From Bacteroidales bacterium (lineage in GTDB: Bacteria; Bacteroidota; Bacteroidia; Bacteroidales; UBA12077): a stretch of DNA of 64,000 nt. Below, in pieces: positions 43,384 through 52,133 of the stretch; position 1 is the first letter of the stretch, and each line of letters starts with the position of its first letter. The notes beneath the pieces are model-generated. The model was not told where the DNA came from. It was given only the letters and a program-made list of their open reading frames with translations, and did no database searches. The translations under genes were made by a program, and so were the position numbers. The DNA lies in NCBI GenBank assembly GCA_016342685.1, contig JAEINU010000010.1:53646-117645 (forward strand), written 5' to 3'.

Positions 43384-44913
43384 ATGTTAATTAATAAGAA
43401 AGTTATTTTGCTTATTCTCGATGGCTGGGGAATAGGAAATAAATCAAAGTCAGATGTAATTTACAACGCAAACACTCCATATATTGATAGTTTATACAAG
43501 AACTATCCACACTCACAGTTACAAACTTCTGGGAATAATGTTGGATTGCCAGAAGGACAAATGGGAAATTCAGAGGTTGGTCATTTAAATATTGGAGCAG
43601 GTCGAGTTGTTTATCAAGATTTAGTGCGAATTAATAAAGCAGTCGAAGACAGCAGTATTGCATCAAATGAAGCTTTGGTAAATGCGTTTAATTATGCAAA
43701 AGAAAACAATAAAGCGGTTCATTTTATTGGATTGGTTTCTAATGGAGGAGTTCATTCTTCCAATAAGCATTTATATAAATTATGCGACTTAACAAGTGAT
43801 TATGGTTTGGATCAGGTTTTTATTCACGCCTTAACGGACGGTCGCGATGTTGATCCAAGAAGCGGAAAGGGTTTTATTCAGGAATTAGAAAATCATCTTG
43901 CAAATTCAAATGGCGAAATTGCTAGTTTGATAGGTCGTTATTATGGAATGGATCGCGATAAGCGATGGGAACGTGTAAAAGAAGCATATGATTTGTATGT
44001 GCAGGGGAAAGGAAAGTCAACGACTGATATGGTACAGTCTGTTCAAGATTCTTACAATGAAAATGTAACCGATGAATTTATAAAACCGCTTGTGAAAGTT
44101 GATTCTGATGGTAATCCTGTTGGGAAAATTCAGCCCAATGATGTTGTAATATGTTTTAATTTTAGGACAGACCGATTGCGTGAAATGACAACCGTTTTGT
44201 CGCAGCAAGATATGCCTGAGTTTGATATGAAAGCAATGCCATTGCATTATGTTACTTTAACACGTTACGATGAGAGTTTTAAAAATGTGCATATAGCTTA
44301 CGATAAGGATAATTTAAAAAATACTTTGGGTGAGATTTTGGCACAAAAAGGAAAGAAGCAAATTCGAATTGCTGAAACTGAAAAGTATGCACACGTTACA
44401 TTCTTTTTCTCGGGTGGTCGAGAGCAGGAGTTTGAAAATGAAAAACGAATTTTGGTTCAATCACCTAAAGTTGCAACTTATGACCTGCAACCAGAAATGA
44501 GTGCTTATCTGGTAAAGGATGCAATTGTTGAGGAGTTGAAAAAACAGGAAACCGATTATGTGTGTTTGAATTTTGCAAATGGCGATATGGTTGGTCATAC
44601 TGGAGTTTATGGTGCCATAACAAAAGCTATTGAGGCTGTTGATCAATGTGTTAGTGAGGTTGTGGAGACTGCAAAGGCAAATGGATACGAAGTAATTATT
44701 ATAGCAGATCATGGTAATGCGGATAATGCAGTTAATAACGACGGATCTGAAAATACAGCACATTCGCTAAATCCTGTTCCTTTTATATTGGTTTCAGATC
44801 GATTTAAATCGGTTCAGAACGGTATTTTGGCTGATGTGGCACCAACGATTTTATCTTTAATGGGAATAACTCCTTCGAAAGAAATGACAGGTAAGAATTT
44901 AGTAATCGAATAA
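43384..44913 (+). CDS. gpmI: 2,3-bisphosphoglycerate-independent phosphoglycerate mutase
   Basis: Glycolytic enzyme that interconverts 3- and 2-phosphoglycerate using two manganese ions. The 509-aa protein has the alkaline-phosphatase-like metal motif [10 protein letters not shown], the phospho-serine Ser63 in [26 protein letters not shown], the [10 protein letters not shown] loop and the C-terminal metal ligands ADHGNADN and [11 protein letters not shown]. Full length for iPGM. It is preceded by a long leader with a possible attenuator and followed 13 bp later by the DUF3109 gene. Confidence 0.97.
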   Translation: MLINKKVILLILDGWGIGNKSKSDVIYNANTPYIDSLYKNYPHSQLQTSGNNVGLPEGQMGNSEVGHLNIGAGRVVYQDLVRINKAVEDSSIASNEALVNAFNYAKENNKAVHFIGLVSNGGVHSSNKHLYKLCDLTSDYGLDQVFIHALTDGRDVDPRSGKGFIQELENHLANSNGEIASLIGRYYGMDRDKRWERVKEAYDLYVQGKGKSTTDMVQSVQDSYNENVTDEFIKPLVKVDSDGNPVGKIQPNDVVICFNFRTDRLREMTTVLSQQDMPEFDMKAMPLHYVTLTRYDESFKNVHIAYDKDNLKNTLGEILAQKGKKQIRIAETEKYAHVTFFFSGGREQEFENEKRILVQSPKVATYDLQPEMSAYLVKDAIVEELKKQETDYVCLNFANGDMVGHTGVYGAITKAIEAVDQCVSEVVETAKANGYEVIIIADHGNADNAVNNDGSENTAHSLNPVPFILVSDRFKSVQNGILADVAPTILSLMGITPSKEMTGKNLVIE

Positions 44914-44926
44914 TATATAGAATAAT

Positions 44927-45544
44927 ATGAATTATATGATGCAGGTAGGCAATTGTATTGTTGGTACAGAATTGCTTGAAGAAAATTTTTTGTGTAATCT
45001 GGATAGTTGCAAAGGACACTGTTGTGTTGAGGGTGAGTCTGGTGCGCCGCTTGAAGAAGGCGAAGCAGAATTGATTGAGAAATATTATCCAAAGTTTGAA
45101 CGTTATCTTAAGGATGAATCAATTAAAGAAATCAAGAAAACGGGATACAGTGTTATAGATAAAAGAGATGGAGAGCCTGTTACTCCATTGTTAAAGGGCA
45201 AAGAATGTGTGTATGCTATTTTTGAGAACGGCATTGCAAAGTGTGGAATCGAAAAAGCATATTTAAAAGAAAAAATACCTTTCCGTAAACCGATTTCCTG
45301 TCATTTATATCCTATTAGAATTAAAAAAATGAGTGATGATTTGGATGCTCTAAACTATCATTTTTGGGATGTTTGCGATCCAGCACGAAAATGTGGTTGT
45401 AAAAAAGGAGTGAAAGCTTATAAGTTTTTAGAAGAAGCATTGGTTCGAAAATATGGACAGGAGTGGTACGATGAGTTAGTAGAAACGGTTGAAGCTTATC
45501 AAAAAGAAATTGAATTTTCGGAGCGATCAGAAGATTGTGATTAA
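44927..45544 (+). CDS. DUF3109 family protein (cysteine-rich, YkgJ-like)
   Basis: A 205-aa conserved Bacteroidota protein. The N-terminal Cys cluster CNLDSCKGHCCVEGE and further cysteines (KECVYAIF, KCGIEKAYL, ISCHLYPIRI, DVCDPARKCGCKKG) resemble the CxxCxxCC metal-binding pattern of the YkgJ superfamily. No signal peptide. It follows gpmI by 13 bp and is probably co-transcribed. Function unknown. Confidence 0.85.
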   Translation: MNYMMQVGNCIVGTELLEENFLCNLDSCKGHCCVEGESGAPLEEGEAELIEKYYPKFERYLKDESIKEIKKTGYSVIDKRDGEPVTPLLKGKECVYAIFENGIAKCGIEKAYLKEKIPFRKPISCHLYPIRIKKMSDDLDALNYHFWDVCDPARKCGCKKGVKAYKFLEEALVRKYGQEWYDELVETVEAYQKEIEFSERSEDCD

Positions 45545-45609
45545 GTTTTAAAAGTGTTAATTTAGACACTCATTTTTTAAATATATAATCAATAATAAAT
45601 AAATAGATA

Positions 45610-46980
45610 ATGGAAAAAGTAAAACAGTACATCGAAGCGAATAAGGATCGTTTCTTAGAAGAATTATTTGAACTTATCAGAATCCCATCTATTAGTTCTA
45701 TTCAAGATCATAAGCCAGATATGGTAAGAACAGCAGAAGCTTTGAAAGCAGCAATTTTAAAAGCTGGAGCTGATAAGGCAGAAGTTATGCCTTCTGATGG
45801 AAACCCGGTTGTTTATGCTGAAAAAATTATTGATCCTGCAAAACCTACAGTTTTAATATATGCTCATTATGATGTTATGCCTGTTGATCCAATCGAATTG
45901 TGGGATACAAAACCATTTGAGCCTGTCGTGAAAGATGGTAAAATTTGGGCTCGTGGTGCTGATGATGATAAAGGACAAGGTTTTATGCACATCAAGGCTT
46001 TTGAAGCTATGGTTCAAACAGATTCTTTACCTTGTAATGTAAAATTCATGATCGAAGGTGAAGAAGAGATTGGTTCTCCAAATCTTCCAAAATGGTGTGA
46101 GCAAAACAAGGATCTTGTAAAAGCTGACGTTATTTTAGTTTCTGATACTGGAATGATTGCTCCTGATGTACCTGCAATTACTACAGGTCTTCGTGGTTTA
46201 TCTTATTGGGAAGTTGAAGTTACTGGTCCAAATAGAGATCTTCACTCAGGATTATTTGGTGGTGCTGTTGCAAACCCAATTAATGTATTGGCAAAAATGA
46301 TTACCGATATGGTTGATGAAAACGGTCATGTTACAATGCCTGGGTTCTACGATGATGTAATAGAAGTTACTGATATTGAAAGAGAGAAAATGGCTGAAGC
46401 GCCATATTCTGAAGAAGAATATAAAAATGCGATTGATGTAAAAGCTCTTCATGGAGAAAAAGGATTTTCTACAAACGAGCGAACAGGTATTCGTCCATCA
46501 TTTGATATTTGTGGTATTTGGGGTGGTTATACTGGCGAAGGAGCAAAAACTGTACTTCCTTCAAAAGCGTTTGCAAAAATTTCTTCTCGTTTAGTTCCAG
46601 ATCAGAACAATGAGAAAATAGCTAGAATGTTTAAAGAACATTTCGAAAAAATGGCTCCAGAGTATGTTAAAGTAAATGTTGAATTCTTGCATGGTGGTCA
46701 GGCGTATGTTTGCCCAATTACTTTACCAGCATACGAAGCAGCTGAAAAAGCTTATGAAGAAATTTATAACAGAAAACCAGTTCCTGTTCGTAGTGGAGGA
46801 AGTATTCCTATCATTTCTGAATTCGAAAAAATTCTAGGAATTAAATCTGTATTGATGGGATTCGGTTTAGAGTCTGATGCAATTCACTCGCCAAACGAAA
46901 ACTATCCATTAGAGCAATTCTATAATGGAATAAATACAATTCCTTATTTCTATAAGTACTATACAGAGATAATGAAATAA
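45610..46980 (+). CDS. M20 family dipeptidase
   Basis: A 456-aa zinc peptidase of the PepV/CNDP-like M20 group that cleaves small peptides. Metal and catalytic motifs run in order: YAHYDVMPVDP (about residue 80), the bridging ARGADDDKGQ, EGEEEIGSPN with the catalytic Glu pair, VSDTGM, and a C-terminal His near SDAIHSPNE. A dimerisation lid domain lies between about 200 and 310. Length is normal for the group, and no signal peptide is present. It may work with the POT peptide importer a few kb upstream. Confidence 0.92.
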   Translation: MEKVKQYIEANKDRFLEELFELIRIPSISSIQDHKPDMVRTAEALKAAILKAGADKAEVMPSDGNPVVYAEKIIDPAKPTVLIYAHYDVMPVDPIELWDTKPFEPVVKDGKIWARGADDDKGQGFMHIKAFEAMVQTDSLPCNVKFMIEGEEEIGSPNLPKWCEQNKDLVKADVILVSDTGMIAPDVPAITTGLRGLSYWEVEVTGPNRDLHSGLFGGAVANPINVLAKMITDMVDENGHVTMPGFYDDVIEVTDIEREKMAEAPYSEEEYKNAIDVKALHGEKGFSTNERTGIRPSFDICGIWGGYTGEGAKTVLPSKAFAKISSRLVPDQNNEKIARMFKEHFEKMAPEYVKVNVEFLHGGQAYVCPITLPAYEAAEKAYEEIYNRKPVPVRSGGSIPIISEFEKILGIKSVLMGFGLESDAIHSPNENYPLEQFYNGINTIPYFYKYYTEIMK

Positions 46981-47001
46981 AGCATTTTTTTTATATGATT
47001 T

Positions 47002-47037
47002 AAGGTCCGATTTGTAAAAATCGGATCTTTTTTTTTG
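47002..47037 (+). terminator. Terminator of the dipeptidase gene
   Basis: 12-bp stem AAGGTCCGATTT / AAATCGGATCTT (one G-T pair) with loop GTAA and a long T-run. Confidence 0.9.
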
Positions 47038-47078
47038 TCTTTATTTGGATAAATGATTTTTATTTGAATTTAACTATT

Positions 47079-47166
47079 AAAAATAGGGGGTGATTTAGCA
47101 AAAAGTATAAAAATTTAAACTGTACATCTAAAAATTAGGGGGTCTCGGCAAAATAAACTACATTTG
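47079..47166 (+). promoter_or_regulatory. glnN promoter with two upstream repeated G-box sites
   Basis: A -7 element TACATTTG sits at 47159-47166. In place of a TTTG -33 box there is a direct repeat: AAAAATAGGGGGT...GCAAAA at 47079-47104 and AAAAATTAGGGGGT...GCAAAA at 47130-47153, 51 bp apart. The second copy overlaps the -33 region, the layout of an activator-dependent promoter, which fits a nitrogen-controlled gene. Confidence 0.55.
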
Positions 47167-47206
47167 TAATCGATTTAAGATTTTCAACTCAATATTAAAA
47201 CAAACT

Positions 47207-49396
47207 ATGGCAACTATCAGATTTAAGGCAATTGAAGAGGTGTTAAACAGGAAACCTGTTGATGTAAACCTTCCGTCTATAAAAACATCTGAATATTTCG
47301 GTGAAAATGTATTCGATAATTTTAAGATGCAGGAGTACTTATCAAGCGAAGCATATAGAAATGTTATTGAGTCTATAAATCAAGGAATCAGGATCGATAG
47401 AAAAATTGCGAATCAAGTTGCTCTCGGAATGAAAGCTTGGGCTTTGGAGAGAGGAGCAACACACTATACGCATTGGTTTCATCCATTAAATGGATCAACA
47501 GCAGAAAAGCACGATGCATTTTTTGAGCCTGCAGAAGGTGGTGGGGTTATTGAAAATTTTCAAGGTGAATTATTGGTTCAACAAGAACCTGATGCCTCAA
47601 GTTTTCCAAATGGGGGAATCCGAAATACATTCGAGGCCCGTGGATATACTGCTTGGGATCCTTCTTCACCGGCATTTGTTTACGGAAATACACTTTGTAT
47701 TCCTACAATATTTGTTGCTTATACAGGTGAAGCTTTAGATTATAAAACACCGCTTATAAAATCATTGAATTATTTAGATAAAGCGGCAGTTGATATATGT
47801 CAGTATTATAACAAAGATGTAGAAAAAGTAAATGTTACTTTAGGTTGGGAACAGGAATATTTTTTAATCGATAATGCACTGTATAATGCACGTCCCGATT
47901 TGCATTTAACCGGACGAACATTAATTGGTCATGCTTCGGCTAAAGATCAACAGTTAAGCGATCATTATTTTGGATCGATATCGGATCGAGTTAAAAACTA
48001 TATGGTCGATTTCGAAATTGAAGCATATAAGTTAGGTATTCCGGTTAAAACTCGTCATAACGAAGTAGCACCAAATCAATTTGAATGTGCACCAATTTTC
48101 GAAGAGGCAAACTTGGCAGTTGATCATAATCAAATTTTAATGACCATAATGGATAAGGTAGCTCGGCGTCATGATTTCCGAGTTTTATTCCACGAAAAGC
48201 CATTTAAAGGAGTTAATGGTTCAGGTAAGCACAATAACTGGTCGATGTTAACCAATACAGGGAAAAATCTTTTGTCGCCAGGGAAAACGCCTCGAAGTAA
48301 TATGCGTTTTTTAACTTTTTTAATCAATACGGTTAAAGCAGTTCACGATTATTCAGATATTTTAAGAGCAAGTGTTGCTGTTGCTGGTAACGAACATCGT
48401 TTAGGAGCTCATGAAGCACCACCGGCAATCATGTCAGTATTTATTGGCTCGAAACTAACAGAAATGTTAGATCAATTGGAGAAAAGGGTTACCAATAAAA
48501 AAATGACTCCGGATGAAAAAACAGAATTAAAATTAGATATTGGAAAAATTCCTGAAATCTTATTGGATAATACCGATAGAAATAGAACATCACCATTTGC
48601 ATTTACCGGAAATAGATTTGAGTTTAGAGCTGTCGGTTCTTCTGCAAACGTTGCATCTCCAATGATTACTTTAAATACAGTTGTTGCAAATCAGCTTGTG
48701 GAATTTAAAAAAGAAGTGGATGTATTAATTGAGAAGGATGTTAAAAAAGATGAGGCAATATTCCAGATTTTAAAAGAATATATAATTGCTTCAAAAAAGA
48801 TTCGCTTTGAAGGTAATGGATATGGAGAAGAGTGGATAAAAGAAGCAGCATCTCGTGGTTTGTCTAATATTGCTGATGTGCCAGAAGCATTAAAAGCTTT
48901 TGTATCTAAGAGCACAAAAGATGTTTTTGGGAAAGCTCAGATATTATCGGAACGAGAACTTGAAGCTCGTTACGATATTCGATTAGAAATATATACGAAG
49001 AAAATACAGATAGAATCGCGTGTATTAGGCGATTTAATGCGGAATCACATTATTCCGAAAGTGATTAAGTATCAAAATTTCCTAATAGAAAATGTTCGTG
49101 GAATAAAAGATTTGTTTCCTAAGGCTGAATATGAAAAGATGTCAAAGCCACAGCTAAATACTATTTGTGAGATATCTGAGCGTATAGCTATTGTTAAAGA
49201 AACAGTCGATGAAATGATAGAAGCTCGAAAAAAAGTGAATGCAATTGAAGATATCAGAATTAAATCGGCAGAGTATTCGAAAGTGGTTGTTCCGTATTTC
49301 GAGAAAATAAGATATCATGTTGATAAGCTGGAATTGATTGTTGACGATGAAATATGGCCTTTCCCAAAATACAGGGAAATGTTATTTACAAGATAA
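47207..49396 (+). CDS. glnN: Type III glutamine synthetase
   Basis: Makes glutamine from glutamate, ammonia and ATP. The 729-aa length is that of GSIII, much longer than types I and II. The N-terminal block (KTSEYFGENVFDNFKMQEYLS), HWFHPLNGSTAEKHDAFFE, GWEQEYFLID, TRHNEVAPNQFECAPIFEEANLA, KPFKGVNGSGKHNNWSM and NRTSPFAFTGNRFEFRAVGSSAN are recognisable conserved stretches. It stands alone except for a small protein gene 19 bp downstream. Confidence 0.97.
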   Translation: MATIRFKAIEEVLNRKPVDVNLPSIKTSEYFGENVFDNFKMQEYLSSEAYRNVIESINQGIRIDRKIANQVALGMKAWALERGATHYTHWFHPLNGSTAEKHDAFFEPAEGGGVIENFQGELLVQQEPDASSFPNGGIRNTFEARGYTAWDPSSPAFVYGNTLCIPTIFVAYTGEALDYKTPLIKSLNYLDKAAVDICQYYNKDVEKVNVTLGWEQEYFLIDNALYNARPDLHLTGRTLIGHASAKDQQLSDHYFGSISDRVKNYMVDFEIEAYKLGIPVKTRHNEVAPNQFECAPIFEEANLAVDHNQILMTIMDKVARRHDFRVLFHEKPFKGVNGSGKHNNWSMLTNTGKNLLSPGKTPRSNMRFLTFLINTVKAVHDYSDILRASVAVAGNEHRLGAHEAPPAIMSVFIGSKLTEMLDQLEKRVTNKKMTPDEKTELKLDIGKIPEILLDNTDRNRTSPFAFTGNRFEFRAVGSSANVASPMITLNTVVANQLVEFKKEVDVLIEKDVKKDEAIFQILKEYIIASKKIRFEGNGYGEEWIKEAASRGLSNIADVPEALKAFVSKSTKDVFGKAQILSERELEARYDIRLEIYTKKIQIESRVLGDLMRNHIIPKVIKYQNFLIENVRGIKDLFPKAEYEKMSKPQLNTICEISERIAIVKETVDEMIEARKKVNAIEDIRIKSAEYSKVVVPYFEKIRYHVDKLELIVDDEIWPFPKYREMLFTR

Positions 49397-49415
49397 ATAT
49401 TAATTAAAAGAGGAA

Positions 49416-49586
49416 ATGAAGATGGAAGAGAAAAAAAGAGAAATTGGAGAAAATATCGATGGATATTCAAGAGTAAGAGAAAGAGCTGCTATGTTGGCAG
49501 GTTATATTAACGAAATAAAAGAGCGTGGAATTTCAGTTAATGCTCATGAGCCTATCGAAGGCAAAATGTCGTGGACAGAGAATTAA
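49416..49586 (+). CDS. Small protein following glnN
   Basis: An open frame of 56 aa missing from ordinary ORF lists because of its size. It starts at ATG 49416 behind AAAAGAGGA, an SD-like purine run; ATG 49422 is an alternative. The sequence is acidic and helical (EEKKREIGENIDGYSRVRER then MLAGYINEIKERGISV) and ends in KMSWTEN. It is 19 bp after glnN and before the terminator at 49643, so it is co-transcribed; it could be a regulator of the synthetase, but that is only position-based inference. Confidence 0.6.
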   Translation: MKMEEKKREIGENIDGYSRVRERAAMLAGYINEIKERGISVNAHEPIEGKMSWTEN

Positions 49587-49642
49587 AACACCTATATAAA
49601 GCATTTGGTAGTTTAGATTATTATATGATTATTTCTAATTAG

Positions 49643-49677
49643 AAAGCTTGACTATTTTTAAATAGTCAAGCTTTTTT
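49643..49677 (+). terminator. Terminator of the glnN operon
   Basis: Perfect 14-bp stem AAAGCTTGACTATT / AATAGTCAAGCTTT around TTTA with a T-run. It supports co-transcription of glnN and the 56-aa frame. Confidence 0.92.
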
Positions 49678-49796
49678 GCAATAAATTCCTTGGAAAAGCG
49701 TATTAAAAGGAAGAATAAGAGTCGTAAATAATCGTCTTTTTATTTTATTTAAAATATCTTACTTTTACAACTTACAACAAGTAATCTTTAATAGAT

Positions 49797-51770
49797 ATGA
49801 AATTTAAGAGAGTATTTCTTTTGAGTCTTTTTGCAATATGTTTTTTGAGTTCTTCATATGGTCAAAAAAGTCTTTACCAAAAAGCAAATAATTATTATAA
49901 AAATGGACAATATTATCAAGCGGTTGATTTGTTAAGAGATGCTTACAATAAAACTCCAAGCAGAGAAACTAAAAATGATATTACCTTTCAAGTAGCCGAA
50001 TGTTATCGTTTTACAAATCAGCCTAAGAAAGCTGAAATGTGGTATAAGAAAGCAATTTCAAAAAAATATAATAATCCATCAATTTTTTTGTATTACGCAG
50101 ATGCTTTAAAAATGAACGAGAAATTTGAAGATGCACTAACTAATTATAAAGAATATAAAAAATTAGTTCCTGCTGATGCTAGAGGTGAAAATGGAATAAG
50201 ATCATGTGAGTTAGCCTTAAAATGGATCGAAAGTCCAAATGGTTATAAAGTAGCAAACATGAAGTTTTTCAACTCTCGCGATAGTGAATTTAGCCCTGCA
50301 TTTGCAAAAGCAGAATACGATGAGGTGTACTTTACATCTACCAGAGAAAGTGCTACTGGAGATAAAACTCATGGTGGAACAGGATATAATTTCTCAGATA
50401 TTTTTACGTCTAAAAAAGATAATAAAGGCAATTGGAGTACTCCAGTTCCTTTAGATGAAAATATTAATACAGAATTTGAAGAAGGAGCAGTTTCTTTAAG
50501 CAAGGATTATAATACAATATTTTTTACCCGTTGTGAACGTCATAAAAAAGATGCTGTTGGATGTATGGTAATGATGTCTGAAAGAAGAAGTGATAAGTGG
50601 GGCAAAGCTGAACAAATACTTATGCTCGATGATAGTATTGTAGTGGCTCATCCAACATTATCTGAAGATGAATTAAGATTGTACTTTGCTTCCGATATGA
50701 AAGGCGGCATGGGCGAAAAAGATATTTGGGTGGTAAAAAGAACCAGTCCTGACGCAGAGTGGGGTGTTCCAGAGAATATGGGAGCTGCAATAAATACAGC
50801 AGGGAATGAAATGTTTCCTTTTATTCATAACGATGGTATATTGTATTTTTCTTCCGATTATCATATTGGTATGGGAGGTCTTGATATTTTTAAAGCAACA
50901 GAGCAAAATGGGACTTGGAAAGTTGAGAATATGAGATACCCAATTAATTCAACTAAAGATGATTTTGGTATTATAATCGAAAAAGAGGAAGAAAGAGGAT
51001 ATTTTAGCACTTCTCGTGATGGGCACGATGAAATATATTCATTTATATTGCCACCATTAAAGTTTGACGTTGAAGGTGTAATTAAAAATGATAAGACAGA
51101 TGCTCCATTAGCAGATGCAACAGTTAAACTTGTTGGGAGCGATGGAATGACCTTATCAAACGAAACTGCAAGCGACGGAACGTTTAAATTTATGCTTCGT
51201 CCGAATACAGATTATGTATTTGTAGCTTCTAAAAAAGGATTTTTAACAGGAAAAGAAAAAGAAACTACAAAAGGAATCACAGAAAGTCAATCTTTTACAT
51301 CTGAAATAAGACTTTCATCTATTGCCGAGCCTATTGAGCTGCCAAATATTTTGTACGATTTTGCAAAGTGGGATTTAAGACCTGAATCGATGGTTGCATT
51401 AGATAAATTGGTTGAAACTTTAAATGATAATCCAAACGTAGTGATTGAGTTACGCTCTCATACCGATGCAAGAGGTAGCGCCTCTGCTAATGTTGAGTTA
51501 TCTCAAAAAAGAGCACAATCTGTTGTTAATTATTTAATAGAAAAGGGAATTGTTCCTGCCAGATTAAGAGCTAAAGGTTATGCCGCAACTATGCCAAAAG
51601 TTGTAGACAATAAAATTGCAACTCAAAATACCTTCTTAAACGAGGGAATGACATTAACACAAGATTTTATAGAAAATTTAGGATCTGAGGAACAACAGGA
51701 AATGGCACATCAAATAAATCGTAGAACAGAATTTCAGGTTATTTCTACAGAATTTAAATCTGGAAATTAA
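49797..51770 (+). CDS. OmpA-family protein with TPR, PD40 propeller and carboxypeptidase-regulatory domains (PorE-like architecture)
   Basis: A 657-aa envelope protein. Signal peptide (LLSLFAICFLSSSYGQ), TPR-type repeats (about 25-125, NYYKNGQYYQAVDLLRDAY), a WD40-like PD40 propeller (about 160-420, FSPAFAKAEYDEVYFTS and ATLSEDELRLYFASD-type strands), a carboxypeptidase-regulatory-like domain (about 425-505) and an OmpA C-terminal peptidoglycan-binding domain (about 525-655, VVIELRSHTDARGSASANVELS). The same order occurs in PorE of the type IX secretion system, but Bacteroidota carry several such paralogues, so a T9SS role is not certain. PorE is a lipoprotein; here no lipobox is visible. Probably links outer membrane and peptidoglycan. 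Confidence 0.85.
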   Translation: MKFKRVFLLSLFAICFLSSSYGQKSLYQKANNYYKNGQYYQAVDLLRDAYNKTPSRETKNDITFQVAECYRFTNQPKKAEMWYKKAISKKYNNPSIFLYYADALKMNEKFEDALTNYKEYKKLVPADARGENGIRSCELALKWIESPNGYKVANMKFFNSRDSEFSPAFAKAEYDEVYFTSTRESATGDKTHGGTGYNFSDIFTSKKDNKGNWSTPVPLDENINTEFEEGAVSLSKDYNTIFFTRCERHKKDAVGCMVMMSERRSDKWGKAEQILMLDDSIVVAHPTLSEDELRLYFASDMKGGMGEKDIWVVKRTSPDAEWGVPENMGAAINTAGNEMFPFIHNDGILYFSSDYHIGMGGLDIFKATEQNGTWKVENMRYPINSTKDDFGIIIEKEEERGYFSTSRDGHDEIYSFILPPLKFDVEGVIKNDKTDAPLADATVKLVGSDGMTLSNETASDGTFKFMLRPNTDYVFVASKKGFLTGKEKETTKGITESQSFTSEIRLSSIAEPIELPNILYDFAKWDLRPESMVALDKLVETLNDNPNVVIELRSHTDARGSASANVELSQKRAQSVVNYLIEKGIVPARLRAKGYAATMPKVVDNKIATQNTFLNEGMTLTQDFIENLGSEEQQEMAHQINRRTEFQVISTEFKSGN

Positions 51771-51793
51771 AATAATATCCAATTATAATTATG

Positions 51794-51830
51794 CAGGTTT
51801 GGAAGCGATTACTTTCAAACCTGTTTTTTT
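51794..51830 (+). terminator. Terminator of the OmpA-family gene
   Basis: Stem CAGGTTTG / CAAACCTG with a 14-nt loop, then TTTTTTT. Confidence 0.8.
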
Positions 51831-51905
51831 ATGTTTATATCTTTGGTGTAAATTCTGAATAATTATTTATTTTTGTATTCATATAAAAATTGAGATCTTT
51901 TTATT

Positions 51906-51995
51906 ATGTTTTATACAGAAAAGAAAATAAAATCGTACTTCAAAAGATTATTTCTTAATATTAAACAAAGAGACGAATATCTTTCTTCTCTTTAA
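51906..51995 (+). CDS. Possible 29-aa leader peptide upstream of the ior operon
   Basis: ATG to TAA frame reading MFYTEKKIKSYFKRLFLNIK and ending EYLSSL. It contains six Phe/Tyr codons in 29, downstream of a weak promoter (TTTG 51842, TATTTTTG 51868-51875, spacing 22) and upstream of an aromatic 2-oxoacid operon. It resembles a leader peptide in position and composition but lacks any conservation evidence; chance is a real alternative. The rest of the 363-bp gap (51771-52133) is very AT-rich, with a run of TA repeats at 52063-52079. Confidence 0.25.
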   Translation: MFYTEKKIKSYFKRLFLNIKQRDEYLSSL

Positions 51996-52133
51996 TTATC
52001 ATTTTATATCGGATTGTATTTATTAATGTATCAGTTTATTGATTTTAAAAAAAAAATCAGTAGATGTATATATATATATAATACTTTAGGGATATATCTT
52101 TTTTCAATCATCGAATTTTTAAAATATTATAAT

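Noticed and set aside
47130..47166. Sigma-54 promoter before glnN based on GGGGGT and GC
   Set aside because: The GG and GC elements do not have the required -24/-12 spacing, while a TAnnTTTG element stands at the right distance.
52014..52133. A 40-residue N-terminal extension of the indolepyruvate oxidoreductase
   Set aside because: It comes from AT-rich leader DNA with TA repeats, has no family match, and conserved similarity begins after the ATG at 52134.
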